Both the position numbers and the translations under genes were made by a program. A stretch of 64,000 bases of DNA from contig OZ024896.1 in NCBI GenBank assembly GCA_964017195.1, positions 31,097,430 through 31,161,429 on the forward strand, given 5' to 3'. This document shows positions 1-11,439 of this stretch, piece by piece; the first letter of the stretch is position 1, and every line of letters starts with the position of its first letter. Source of the DNA: Siderastrea radians. Its lineage: Eukaryota; Cnidaria; Anthozoa; Scleractinia; Rhizangiidae. The notes under the pieces were generated by a model that ran no database searches, was not told the DNA's origin, and was given only the letters and a program-made list of their open reading frames with translations.

Positions 1-188
1 TACATGATGTTGTTTGCTATCCTTACAAAGCATTTTGGGCAATTTTAGGTCCATTTACTTAACTGTGTTAGTACGTGTATAATACATTGACAAGTTGTCA
101 ATGTATTATACATGTACTAATACACAGTAAGGTAAATGGACCTAAAATTGCTCAAAATGCGTTGTAAGGATAGCAAACAACACCATGT
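1..188. repeat. Near-perfect palindrome (fold-back element)
   Basis: The first 188 bases form a hairpin centred near position 96. The left arm begins TACATGATGTTGTTTGCTAT and the right arm ends with its near-exact reverse complement at 188. It may be a whole fold-back MITE or the inner part of one cut by the window edge. No target duplication can be judged because the left flank is missing. Confidence 0.8.
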
Positions 189-309
189 AATGTTTCATGA
201 ACTTTATTCAGTTAGTTTGCTGTTATGTATTGCTCAAAATGTTCGCTTCGAAATCCCATACAAAGTCTTATATTTTGAAACGCCATTTTTAATAATATTC
301 AAATGTTAT

Positions 310-1270
310 GCTTGGGTGTCCTGTGGTACTGCAGTATGAGTGTGCGTAGTGATGTTAGTTCCCAAGCTTCCGCTTTCGCTCGCCTCTATGGAGGCCCTTA
401 CGAACCTTCGCGCATGACTCTGGTCTCAATAACAGATTTTGCGACGGTGAATGGAAGGGTTTTACGTATGGTACTGAAAGAAAATAATTCATTATAGATG
501 TCGATTGTATTTAGCACAGAATGCTATTTGGGGACACCACCAAGTATATCTACTTTGATAACGCACAGATGACGCCAAAACGTGGCAACAGAACAAAGAA
601 CTTTGCTACGCCCTACGAACCGCAGGCGAGTAGCGTTACTGATGTTCACACCACGTTTTGATGTCCTTAGTGCGTTATCTGAGTACACACGCATGGCCAC
701 ATGAAATCTATTTGTTTTACACATTAACTGTTTTGATATCGGTTATCCTGCACCAAATTGGAAATGTTTTTAAAAATCTTCCTAGTGTTGAACTTTGCGG
801 CTCATTTCAAATCACTGAAACGCGCGTTTTGTTAAAATTAATAACAACTACCGTAACAGCATTGCGCACATCCGTGTCCACTTCGTGTTCCTGAAGTTTA
901 TTTTTCTTTGTGGCTGTTCGTTGCCATAACAACAGGAAATCGCCACAGATTTATACCATTCTATAACCGGGGACGTGATCTCTTCAGTATTATTTGACGA
1001 CAATTTCGCTTCGCCAATTACGTGTAATCTATAAAAAAAATTTCAATTCACATTCTAAGGGGAAATGATAAATACTTGTTCACGTTTAACACGTTGTTAG
1101 GTTTACTAATTTAGGTAGCCTCCTGAATTCTGTCAGTTAAATACAACATCATTTTCAACGGAACGACATCAAAAGCCTTTCTTTCAAATAAAACTATCTT
1201 AAAAGTAGTTCAGTGAAAAAGTTCTTTATATACACATGCTTCTGCACTGAATTTCTCATGTTCTTACTTT
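310..1270. repeat. Duplicon 'U', copy 1 (3' flank of EF-hand A genes)
   Basis: This stretch recurs as direct copies at about 12,450-13,380 and 17,610-18,560. In copies 1 and 3 it leads into the 3' end of an A-type EF-hand gene. Its left edge carries the tail of the palindrome-tiled MITE seen at 11,877 and 17,028, but lacks the palindromes. No coding potential was seen. Confidence 0.8.
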
Positions 1271-1361
1271 CAAATAGGACTATATATTAATTTTTCCAAT
1301 ACATTTACATATATTCTTGTGATAATATTAAATATTATGCATGCGAACTCATTTTAACCAG

Positions 1362-1865
1362 TCATGATTTTTTGTCGTATACTTCAACTGGAACCCAATT
1401 CAGCCATTTCATGAACTCCCAGAACGACAGTTTCCCATTATGGTGAGTGTCCAACTCCTTGAAAAGTTTTTTCGAATTCACGTTGTGATATCCAAGAGAA
1501 GCAATCAGATCTTCAAACTGCTTTCTGTCCAAAGTATCGCTATTGTCCGTATCATACGTCTTGAATATTTCAACCGCCTGGCAGAGTTTCCCAAACTTCG
1601 ATTTATCGTTGATATTTTCAAAGCGTTCGCCGCTTCGTAACCAGTTGAAAAATTCCTCGTAGGTGACATTGTGTTCGCCTGCTTGATCTAACATCAGTGC
1701 ATAAACACAAGATTGTTCCGGGCTTAAACCCAGGTCGCCTTCTAATAATTCCTTCAGTTCTGCTTTGTCGAGTTTTCCGTTCTTTTCAAGGTCGTATTTA
1801 TCGAAGAGACTGTGGATTGCGATTTCTGGCGCATCACGAGCGAAATACGTGTGTCCTGCTTGCAT
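1362..1865 (-). CDS. Four-EF-hand calcium-binding protein, type A (A1)
   Basis: Intronless gene for 167 aa. Four 12-residue EF loops lie at about 25-36, 60-71, 105-116 and 139-150, spaced as in calmodulin-like proteins. Loop 1 (DLEKNGKLDKAE) looks canonical. Loop 2 (DQAGEHNVTYEE) has Ala at position 3 and loop 3 ends in Gln instead of the bidentate Glu, so both are probably weak. The C-terminus carries the family signature FWEFMKWLNWVP. An in-frame ATG lies nine codons upstream (1892), but all paralogues start at MQAG, so 1865 is preferred. There is no signal peptide or membrane segment, so a cytosolic calcium sensor or buffer is inferred. It differs from A2 at seven residues. I do not recognise a named orthologue. 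Confidence 0.9.
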   Translation of the reverse strand: MQAGHTYFARDAPEIAIHSLFDKYDLEKNGKLDKAELKELLEGDLGLSPEQSCVYALMLDQAGEHNVTYEEFFNWLRSGERFENINDKSKFGKLCQAVEIFKTYDTDNSDTLDRKQFEDLIASLGYHNVNSKKLFKELDTHHNGKLSFWEFMKWLNWVPVEVYDKKS

Positions 1866-1986
1866 TTCGAAGAGGTGTATACAACTCTTCACTCACTTTA
1901 AATTTTTTCTCCGGTCTTGCGAATCTTTGTTGACTTTCTCGGCTTTCTTCTCGGGTTTAAAGGTTAATGTGCGATTTGCGAATTGC

Positions 1987-1993
1987 TTTTATA
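1987..1993 (-). promoter_or_regulatory. TATA motif of A1
   Basis: TATAAAA on the minus strand, about 122 bp upstream of the chosen ATG. It is conserved at the same distance in A2 and upstream of both A-type pseudogenes. Confidence 0.6.
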
Positions 1994-2214
1994 ATCAGGG
2001 TTTCTAAAAATATAGCTAATGTCATTTATTTTCCGCGTGACAAGTCACCAAATATGACCTCAGCTCTAATTTCATGCTGGCTTGCACGCTTTGTCATTAA
2101 ATTTTCATAAGAAACACTGACATTAATATGCATACTAAAAATTTCCGACTGACTCTGGAGTGACTATTGTAGGAAAAGAAAGACCTTTTTAATCTTATTT
2201 CATCCACAACCGGA

Positions 2215-2650
2215 CTCAAAAGTTAGAACCACCATGTACAGGATAATAACAGCACCACAGGAAAGTACTGCTCAGTAGCTTTTAATGTGAGTGGTCCCAC
2301 TTTAGCATTGTATCCACAGACTGAAAAGCTAGACCCACCTTGTACAGCATAATAAACAGCATCACAGAAAAGTACTGCTCAGTAGCTTTCATTTGAATGG
2401 TCACACTTTAGCATTGTATCCACAGACTGAAAAGCTAGACCCACCTTGTACAGTATAATAAACAGCACCACAGGAAAGTACTGCTCAGTAGCTTTCATTT
2501 GAATGGACACACTTTACGATTTCATCTACAGACTCAAAAGTTAGAACCACTTTGTACAGCATAATAAACAGCACCACAGGAAAGTACTGCTCAATAGCTT
2601 TCTTTTGAATGGACACACTTTACGATTTCATCTACAGACTCAAAGGTTGC
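2215..2650. repeat. About 106-bp tandem satellite, about 4 units
   Basis: Units share recognisable words such as TATCCACAGACT, CACAGGAAAGTACTGCTCAG and TTGAATGGTCACAC. TATCCACAGACTG recurs at 2311 and 2417, giving a period of 106. The same repeat lies at about 5,195-5,870, 19,540-20,215 and 22,390-23,070. The array is longer in the second module, which accounts for most of a 256-bp length difference. Confidence 0.85.
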
Positions 2651-3593
2651 CTTAAGGTTTTACTGTAGGAGACGGAAGCTGAGAAACTTCGCCGAACTTT
2701 GTCACTTGTAAGCGTTACAATCCAAATTTCTATTTATTTTTACGTGAACAGTTTTGGGGTATCAATTAAAATCACCTTTACAGCTTTTACCTAAGATTTG
2801 ACAGATTTTTTTCCCTGTGAAATTCTGTCCCTTAAACCTTTTGTTGTGAAAACTAATAAGGGCAAAATTTGCTATCTTGATCGAAATGGAATGTTGTTTG
2901 GAACAGGAAATTTAATGATTTAGAAACCATACCCATAATGCGCAAAAAAAGGTAACGTCATTAATTTGGGACGGTTTATTGTTCGCCCGTTTTTAAGATG
3001 CAGGAAAAGTGACGAAAATATGACCACCTCGAAAAAGTCGAACAAATCAAAGGGATTATTTTCGTTAGGTCGTCTATAAATTCTCCTTCAGATACGAAAT
3101 AGCTCGTGTGAGTCAAAGGGTTTTCCCTGCAATGTGACGTCACACCATTCAAAAGCCACAAAAAACAATTTGCAAAAACGTCCCGGACCACTAACAAAAA
3201 CAAGACAATCTGGCAACAAGTAAAATCAATTTTAATATAAGTAACTTTAAAAAATGAGATTGTAAGAAAATGTACATCATCAAGCTGAATAAATATTAAA
3301 ATAGTAATGCTTATAAATAAATGTAAGTCACGTCAAAGGATATCCCTGGGCGGTTACGCTAACCGGAAATAAACCTGAAATGATTCAGTAACGCTGTTCT
3401 ATATACATCTTCCAATAAATAATGCTTGTCCTAATAAATCAGTTGCTTTTACTGAGACGTTCGATTATTGTAACATAAAAGTCAAATTTCCATTTAAGAA
3501 AATTATTGCATGTCACTGAACGAAAAGTGTTTTAATCTGTCGACTGGGGAAATTAAAAGCTCCTTATCTCATTAACACTGTCTCCGCCATCAG
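2651..3593. other. Intergenic, duplicated, no gene seen
   Basis: Homologous to 20,216-21,171 in the second module. No coding frame or clear repeat was found. A minus-strand ATTAAA at about 3,530, shortly past the B1 stop, is a candidate poly(A) signal, and the same motif follows B2. Confidence 0.6.
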
Positions 3594-4082
3594 CTAGTTA
3601 AAAACTGGCACCCATTTCAACCACACCATGAACTCCCAGAAAGAAACTGTTCCATTTTCGTCTCTGTCCATCTTCGCAAAAGCTTTATCCATGTCAATCG
3701 TGTTGTAACCGAAAAACTTCATCATGCTTTCGAACTGTGCTCTGTCAAGCGTGTCACTATCATCCGTATCAAATCTTTTGAAATAATTAAACGCTTTCCA
3801 AAGGCTGTGAAACTTTGCCTTGTCGTTTAAAATCTCGAAATGTTCTCCGCTACGAAGCCAGTCGTTAAATTCTTCAAAAGAAATGTCGTGGTCTCCATTC
3901 TTGTCCAGGAGCAGAAAATAAACCCAGGATTGTTCGGGATTGAGGCCCAAATCACCTTCTAGCAGCGTTTGCATCTCTTGTTCCTCGAGTTTTCCGTTTC
4001 TGTTTGCGTCGTACTTGTCAAACAGGCTGCGAATGGCGACTACTGGAGCTCCTTTGTCAAAATAGCTGAGTCCTGCTTGCAT
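3594..4082 (-). CDS. Four-EF-hand calcium-binding protein, type B (B1)
   Basis: Intronless gene for 162 aa, starting MQAGLSYF. An in-frame ATG lies upstream at 4115 but is not used in B2, so the paralogue-consistent start at 4082 is chosen. Loop 1 is DANRNGKLEEQE, loop 2 DKNGDHDISFEE, loop 3 DTDDSDTLDRAQ (position 12 is Gln) and loop 4 DRDENGTVSFWE. Three loops therefore look able to bind calcium and loop 3 looks impaired. The protein is identical to B2 although the DNA differs at about eight synonymous sites by my hand comparison, so the sequence is under purifying selection. It lies tail-to-head behind A1 on the same strand and diverges from C1. Confidence 0.9.
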   Translation of the reverse strand: MQAGLSYFDKGAPVVAIRSLFDKYDANRNGKLEEQEMQTLLEGDLGLNPEQSWVYFLLLDKNGDHDISFEEFNDWLRSGEHFEILNDKAKFHSLWKAFNYFKRFDTDDSDTLDRAQFESMMKFFGYNTIDMDKAFAKMDRDENGTVSFWEFMVWLKWVPVFN

Positions 4083-4174
4083 TTTTAAGGCTCCTTTCTT
4101 TAGACAACTGCTCAAAAATAGAAATTCTTCTGATCTGGTTTGTTCTGGCTATGCTCTGTGGTTAACTCACTCGA

Positions 4175-4181
4175 TTATATA
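4175..4181 (-). promoter_or_regulatory. TATA motif of B1
   Basis: TATATAA on the minus strand, 93 bp upstream of the B1 ATG. It is conserved at the same distance in B2. Confidence 0.55.
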
Positions 4182-4454
4182 CCACTGGGACTCGTTAGAA
4201 TTCATCTCAAAAAAGAATCACACGTTTTAGTTAGTTCGTCTTCCCTTCAGATTTCTCGGTAAAGGATTTACGCAATTCTCGTTTAATGTCTGATTATTAC
4301 TTTTTTAATTGTTTATCTAACAATATCGAAATAATAGGTGTAATACCCAACCTACAAACAAATGCTTAGACGCACCCAGTCCGTAGACTTTTGAAGTGAT
4401 TTCACAGCAAAGGATTTACGTAGTTCTCGTTAATTAATGTATTAATCTTTTGTT

Positions 4455-5194
4455 CATTGAACAATATCGAAATAATAAATGCAAGACCTAGCCTTTTAAT
4501 TGTGTAGTCAGATATAAAACTGCTTCAACGAATCACGCCTTTTCGGTGGACTTCCGGTCAACATGAGCGCCATGACCTTTAATGGGTATTAAATTTAAAG
4601 TGAATTCCGCCTTGGTTTATGAAAAGTACTGTAGTGATGAAAGAGGGAAGTCCGTTTAAATTCGTTCAGTTAATTAGCTGTTAAAGTCACGTACAGATCG
4701 ATCTTCCTGTACGAGTAGTTAATTTGATTTTACGCTGATGGTTCATTTAATTTTTGCAATTGACAGGTAACTTGAAAGTGAACATAGAGCTAATTTTAAG
4801 CCTTCAATTTAGGACCTGGGATTTCATTGAACAATATCGAAATAATAAATGCAAAACCTAGCCTTTTAATTGTGTAGTCAGATATAAAACTGCTTCAACG
4901 AATCACGCCTTTTCGGTGGACTTCCGGTCAACATGAGCACCATGACCTTTAATGGGTATTAAATTTAAAGTGAATTCCGCCTTGGTTTATGAAAAGTACT
5001 GTAGTGATGAAAGAGGGAAGTCCGTTTAAATTCGTTCAGTTAATTAGCTGTTAAAGTCACGTACAGATCGATCTTCCTGTACGAGTAGTTAATTTGATTT
5101 TACGCTGATGGTTCATTTAATTTTTGCAATTGACATGTAACTTGAACGTGAACATAGAGCTAATTTTAAGCCTTCAATTTAGGACCTGGGATTT
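4455..5194. repeat. 370-bp local tandem duplication
   Basis: CATTGAACAATATCGAAATA starts at 4455 and again at 4825, and the following 370 bp match almost base for base. The second module has only one copy (from about 22,035). This explains why the module offset drops from 17,578 to about 17,206 across this point. Confidence 0.9.
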
Positions 5195-5870
5195 CATCCG
5201 CACCCTCACTGAACGAAGAACCACCTTGTCTCTGACAAACAGCAGCATTACTCCTTTTCATTTGCAAGGTCACAGTTTAGGACGTCATCCACGGACGCTA
5301 AAGTTGGAGACACCCTGTACAGTGTAATGAACAGCAAGCTAACAGCACCGCAGGAAAGTTCCTGTTTAGCAACTTTTTGTTTGAATGGTCACACTTTAGG
5401 ATTTCATCCACAGATTCAAACGTCAGAACCATCTTGCACAGCATAATAAACAGCACCACAAGAACGTACTGCTCAGTAACTTTCATTTAAATGGTGACAC
5501 TTTAGTATTTCATCCACAGACTCAAAAGTCAGAACCACCTTGTACAGCATAATAAACAGCAATACAAGAACGTACTGCTCAAGAGATTTCATTTGGATAA
5601 ATAAATAAATTTATATGGTCACACTTTAGGATCGTAATCAACAACACAACAGGAAAGCACTGCTCACTACTGAGCTTTTAATAGAATTTCACCAAATACA
5701 CTGAAACCAAGTCACGGTGCAGCATTAACCACACCGCAGTAAAGTTCCACTAAAAAGTCACAAGTTAGGATTTCAGGTGTACAGACTCAAACTGACAGTC
5801 ACTTTGCACCGGAATACCAATGTAGCACCACAGGCAACCACTGCTCAGTGACTTTCACTTACGGAGACAA
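5195..5870. repeat. About 106-bp satellite upstream of B1
   Basis: Several units of the satellite seen at 2,215, becoming degenerate towards 5,870. Clear unit starts (CCACAGA...TCAAA) lie near 5,409 and 5,515. Confidence 0.75.
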
Positions 5871-6210
5871 AAGTGTAAAGCTTCGTGCACAATCAGTTCC
5901 TGACCCTTTGGCTTCGGCTTTTGGATTGAAAGAGTTTGAAAACTACTTGAATGAACTTACGGCTTGCTCTGTTAGATTAGACCTTAAAGGCATTTATTTC
6001 TAACAATGAAAGTGCACACAGCTGATCAAGTGTGTACAATGGCCGAATACTTAGGCAAGTTTTTTCACGGAACACAATCAACTACGTTTTGAGCAATTTT
6101 TCGTTTTAGTTTCCTGTATGTCACAAATGAACCAGTTTTTAACTACGTAATAGCCAACAACGTAACAACAGGGTTGGCCGGCTGGATTAGGGGAATCCTT
6201 CGCGCTGCTG

Positions 6211-7386
6211 CCGGAAACTACAAAGTTCAAATTGAAATTACGGGATTTGTATGCAGAGAACCTAATTAGTTTGAGATGTCATAGCAGTCACGCGTGCTGG
6301 CTGCTACAAAGTTGAACTAATGAAATTAATCTGTAAAAGTAATAAGCTTTCCCGTTCACGAGTGTCAGAATTCAAAATTGGACTGGCTGGAAATCTGTTA
6401 CTTTATTTTGGAACTAATGCTCAATTGCTAAACATTATAAATTAAACGGTAGATCTAGAACTGGCGGTTGTTGGAAGTATGCAATACCTTTCCGGGTGCT
6501 CATATCATGTCCGTTATATCAGGTATTCTGATAAAGCCCCCCCCCCCCCTGGCGGGGGGACTTGGCGCATGTTTCGGTATAGGGGTGCCGCTGCGGTATT
6601 GAAAGCCTGACCCTGTTTAGGACAACAAAAACCAGGCTAAAATACCTAAGGTCCCTGATTAGGACAAACGACAAGATGCACACTCTCTTGTTTTGCATAA
6701 TTTTGAAGTGTTTCAAAAACCGGCAAACGTCTCTGATTAAGCCATATTCAACGACAACAATCGCGCGACTATGAATTGTGTAACTATATCGTGCAACTAC
6801 GCCTTGTTTAGGAGACGTTCAGACCCTGTTTAGGACAGACTCGCATTACATTATACACCCTGTTTAGGACAGAGAGGCCAAAAACCATACTCTGTCCAGT
6901 GGCACATCCCCGTATAGGCCTATGAGGGAGTACCCCCCCGGAAAGGGGGGATACAGCGCGGTGTTACTCGTTGGTGTTACTTGTTAGGTCGTTATTTTCG
7001 GAGAATTGTTACTAAGTGGATTGTCAAGTTTCTTTCGGGATCTGCTAAGGGCTTCCAAGTTTTTCATTACTTTCCAAGCATAACAGCATTTACACTTGAA
7101 GCCGGATTCTTACACTAGCGATGCAACTCGCAAGCCGACTTGCTGTTTACATTTTGTAATTATAAATTATCCCCACGAATGGAAACAAAAACCGGCAACT
7201 CAAGAAGGAAGGTTAAGTTCATGCACCGAAAAATCCACTACCATTATTTTTCTAGCTTATTTAATTTGCCTGACACTTTGAAAAAATTAAACTCCAACTC
7301 AGATTTTATCTTTTCCACTTATCCTACCACTTCTCCGATGACGACTAAGCAGTTCCTGATTTCAGTTTGAACTTTGTAGTTTCCGG
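6211..7386. mobile_element. TIR element of about 1.18 kb, copy 1
   Basis: The ends are inverted: CCGGAAACTACAAAGTTCAA at 6211 and its complement ending in TTTCCGG at 7386. Outside each end, 12 bases away, lies the 15-mer GGATTAGGGGAATCC (6184-6198 and 7399-7413). Inside are repeats of CCTGTTTAGGAC and C-tract/G-tract pairs. There is no transposase. The second module carries a copy at 23,417-24,598. Confidence 0.65.
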
Positions 7387-7413
7387 GAAAATTTGGTTGG
7401 ATTAGGGGAATCC

Positions 7414-9292
7414 CTTGGGCAGGGAACAAACCGTCCTCGTATGACGTGAACACTTCTTACGTAAAAACATTTAACCGCATAGTTTAGAGGAGACTACAAC
7501 AGGAAATGACTCAGAAAGTATCCTAATTTTCTTTAAAGTAATTTCAAAACACCAGCTGCATGAACCCAGCTTTGATTTCCTTCATTTATAAAAAGTTGTT
7601 TTGAGAGTTAAATCGTGTTTGTGATACAACTAATAAGAGAACGGCAATAACTATCGTTGAGCCTGCATTCTCCTTCGTCTTCTGTAATACCTTTATTTTC
7701 TCAGTTAAACGCCCCCGGCGTTTATTTCAAACTTGGTGGACCCGGCGTTTGTTTGAATAAGCAGTTTATTTGGGCCCGCCATCTTTTCAGAAAGGGTTAT
7801 TATTCGTTTTTCTTGGCAGCCGTGTATCGTGCCCTTAAATCTTAAATTATACGACAAATAAACGTCTGACATGTCTGAGGGGCTTGTTTACAATTCTCTC
7901 CTTTATACCTGGCGTTTAATCGAGAAAATACGGTACAAACCTAATTGCAATAACGTCATTAAAAATAAATAAATAAACAAATAAAAGAGAAATGAAAAAT
8001 CTTCATCCGAATAAATAAAGTGAGCGATCTGCATACATAACCGTACGCTCTGACGAACGACTGACACTCGAGACAGTTTGTGAATATCAACTGAGTTAAT
8101 AACAAAATTGACATCTATATCCTATTGCGTGAGCAGAAGCATAATTTTTCTGGCGTGAGTGCTTAAAATTGACGATTATTAAAATCTAAGAATGTAATTT
8201 GCATGCTAAATGAATCCCTTTTTGGCTTTGTTCATTTTTTCTTTTTTCTTTTTTGTATAACAAAGTTGTTGCAAATAGGTGTCAGTATATCTTTTTCGAA
8301 TTCGAAACAACAGAATGATCGTCAATAGCAACAATTACTCTAGCTTTTCTCGAAATTACCGGACATAAATACTTTACATTTCCGGCGGCGCCGTAAAATA
8401 CTGTATGTTTGTTGTTTTTTTTTTCGGATAGTTCAAATAGTAGCTGGGATTTAATTTTGGGGTATAAACATGAGTTAATCATGCGGTTAATACATCACAT
8501 TCTTTTTGAGAAAAAACAAAAAAACCAAAACAAAACAAAAGAAAACCGAACAAAACAAGTCAGCAAGACGGTGTTCGAATTAATGAGTCGTCAAAATTCT
8601 ACCGCTCTCCTGTACGCGTTTCAGTATCAGCGGATATGACGCTTTGTTATGTCTGGTTATATTTTTCCTGAACATGTAAAAGGTTAAGTGGTGCAGGGGG
8701 GGGGGGGGGGGGCGAGGAGACAGATAGAGTAGTGCTAATGTTTACGTTGCATTCCTTGTACAGGAATTTGTTGCGAAGCAAATTTTCGCGTTTTCCGCGT
8801 TTTGATGTCGCGGAAATATAAAGAAATAAAAGTTTTAAGAAGTTATTCAAATTCGCGGAAATCTAGTATCGCTAATTCGGAAAATGTCTATCTTCCAGTA
8901 ATTTATACGAACAAGTTAGAAATTAGTTTCAGTCACGCGCCGTTTAAGTTAGCATTTTTATTAAAATAAATCACCGTTTTTTGTTCAAAAATTCCCACAG
9001 TCACTAAATATTCAACTGATTCACTCTAAACTTAGTGAGTTTCCTTTCACAGTTTTGTTGTAAATGAACTACCTACTCGGAGACAAAGGCAACTTATCTA
9101 GAGTGCTCTCCCCCGTCTACATCGTTTTGTTTATCAAGCAACCGGAAGTGCGTTCAACGTCAAGTTCGCCGAAACATGCTAATTCCATCGCACTGGCATC
9201 AATTAATTTTTCTTCTAAGAACTAAACAACGTTACGTGATTTCCGCCCTTCGATTAATTTGTCTCTTTACGTAGAACTCTGCTATAAAACAG
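7414..9292. other. Intergenic, B1-C1 divergent spacer
   Basis: Nearly identical to 24,626-26,594. It contains a run of 17 G at 8,696-8,712, which is a short interrupted purine run in the other module. No gene was seen; the short frames here are not conserved as protein. Confidence 0.6.
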
Positions 9293-9299
9293 AACGCTA
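9293..9299 (+). promoter_or_regulatory. TATA motif of C1
   Basis: TATAAAA, 117 bp upstream of the C1 ATG. Conserved in C2. Confidence 0.6.
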
Positions 9300-9409
9300 C
9301 GTGATATCCCCTTGTTTCATTAGTACGACAGACACGCGATGCGAGAAGTATTTAACACGAAGCAATACGAGAAAGGAGACAACTTTTATTCTTGAAAGAA
9401 AAAATCCAA

Positions 9410-9898
9410 ATGGCCGGCGGTGGTTTAAGTTTTTTCAACAGAAGTGTTCCATCGATTGCAATTCACAGCCTCTTTGACAAATACGACACGAAAAAGGCTG
9501 GAAAACTCGACGAGAGAGAAATGAAATCTTTCCTCGAGGAGGCATTGGGTCTTGACTTTGAGCAGGCTCAAATTTATTTCTTTCTCGTGGACAAGGATGG
9601 GGACCAAGGAATATCATACGGAGAATTCAAAGACTGGCTACGAAGCGAAGAAAAATTCGAGCGTTTGAACGACAGCTCAAAGTTTGAGCAAGTCTGCATG
9701 GCTTATGAATATTTCAAAGAATTCGACACAGACAACAGTGGTACTTTGGGCAGACAGCAGTTCGAAGATCTGATGAAGTTTCTGGGTTACTGTTCAGAGG
9801 ATATGGACAAGGCATTTGCGACTATGGACAGACTCAATGATGGCAAAATTTCGTTCTGGGAATTCATGATCTGGTTGAACTGGGCACCAATTGAATAG
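9410..9898 (+). CDS. Four-EF-hand calcium-binding protein, type C (C1)
   Basis: Intronless gene for 162 aa, starting MAGGGLSFFN. An in-frame ATG six codons upstream (9392) is absent from the C2 frame, so 9410 is preferred. Loops: 26-37 (DTKKAGKLDERE, Ala at position 5), 61-72 (DKDGDQGISYGE), 106-117 (DTDNSGTLGRQQ, Gln at position 12) and 140-151 (DRLNDGKISFWE). Loop 3 has Gly where C2 and the other paralogues mostly have Asp. C1 differs from C2 at seven residues, all between 82 and 137. It is the plus-strand partner of B1 across a 5.3-kb spacer. Cytosolic calcium binding is inferred from the fold; no specific role can be read from sequence. Confidence 0.9.
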   Translation: MAGGGLSFFNRSVPSIAIHSLFDKYDTKKAGKLDEREMKSFLEEALGLDFEQAQIYFFLVDKDGDQGISYGEFKDWLRSEEKFERLNDSSKFEQVCMAYEYFKEFDTDNSGTLGRQQFEDLMKFLGYCSEDMDKAFATMDRLNDGKISFWEFMIWLNWAPIE

Positions 9899-10282
9899 TC
9901 TACGCATTTAACAGCTCTCCCTCGCATAGGTCACGTAGCCTGACGAAGCCTTTTTCAAGACGCCCGTAGAGAGCTTTACCAGTTAGCTGGTGAACTACAG
10001 CAATACAGACAATTCAATATGAATCAGAAGTCATCAGGGAACATTGAACATTGTGCTACCACTGTATAAAGCAAATATATTAAAAATGCAGGTTAACGTT
10101 TACCCGAATATATAGATTGTAGTCGGGAAAGACAATTCAACTTGAAAGTCATGTCGAAAATTGTGTAAAGAGAACTACATTGTAACTGTGGGTGGCGTTT
10201 ACACTGTGTCTGGTTTGAGTTCATATATATACGTTGTATGATACTATATTATTTAATGCGTTGTACGAGAATATATTATACT

Positions 10283-10288
10283 AAATAA
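10283..10288 (+). terminator. Candidate poly(A) signal of C1
   Basis: AATAAA about 385 bp past the stop codon, conserved near 27,592 behind C2. Confidence 0.4.
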
Positions 10289-10620
10289 ATTATTGATCAT
10301 GCAAAACCATTGTCAGTGTATTTTTAGAAAGTTAGTCAAGGGCTGGAGCCGGGTAGATTTATGTTAAAAAACCAACACCAAAGTAAATTCATCAGCGTCC
10401 AAAATAAACACAGATAGTGTGAACCAACCAGAAATGGAATTTAAACCCCACAACTGGTGCTTGGAGCGGAGAAACATCTGCTTCATTCCCAGATTCCCTA
10501 GTCTGACCAGTCAATTCCAAAACCGCCCATCCCCCCCCCCCCCCTCACTGGCAAACCCCGGACATTTGACTTTTTTGAAAAATTTTGGTCAAATTCCCCG
10601 CTATGTTTGCAGTTTAGACG

Positions 10621-10788
10621 GAAGTAAATGCAAGATTGTTCCCGGCTTAAGCCTAGGTCGTCTTCTAATAATTTCCTTAGTTGCTCTTCGTCAAGTTTTC
10701 CATTCTTTTCAAGGTCGTATTTATCGAACAGTCTCTGTATAGCGATTTCAGGTGCATCACGGGCGAAGAAGGTATGTCCTGCTTGCAT
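10621..10788 (-). pseudogene. Truncated A-type EF-hand gene
   Basis: The first 56 or so codons of an A-type gene (MQAGHTFFARDAPEIA, EF loop 1 intact). It is then cut at about 10,620, exactly where the duplicated 3' flank of C1 ends; the equivalent flank at 27,935 runs on into different DNA. The open frame continues about 40 codons into non-homologous DNA, so any product would be a chimera. A TATA motif remains at 10,882-10,888. Confidence 0.85.
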
Positions 10789-11439
10789 TTCGATGAAGTG
10801 TACAGTCCTCCGGTCTTGACAAATCTTTATTTACTTTTTCAGACTTCTTCTGGAGTTTAAAGTGTAGTACGCGAGTTGTGGTTTTATAATCAAGATTTCT
10901 AGAAATGTAACTAGCCAATCGTCAATTAATTCACGCGTGACAGGTTAACAAGTATGCACTTTATTTTCATGTTGGCTTGCACGCTTGGTCAGTATTAAAT
11001 TTTCATGAGAAACACTATTATTGAAATACATATTACAATTTTTTCCGGCTGACAGTCGCCAATGAGCCAAGGCCAAGAGGCCCACACGTGCCAGAGCAAT
11101 CGATCTTGGTGGTGTCCGGGCCCAATTAGCATTCTGTGCTAAACTGAATACAGACGACACCTAAAAAAAATAGTGATTTATGTGTAAAACATAACCAGAA
11201 TGGAGACCGAGACTGATACGTTGAATGTTGACTGGAAATTTCTTGTTGAGTTTGGGACAAGCGAGGGCATTTTAAAGAAAAAAGTTAAGACTGTCATGCC
11301 CGTCTCATCTCATCTCAAGTCCAACTCAGTCATGTGCCCAATCTAGTGTAAATTAGAAGAAACAATAAACGGTGGGTATCATTGAAACTCATCTGGGTCG
11401 GGGTTGGGTCCAGTTGTCTTTCTTAGGGTTAGCAGTTGA

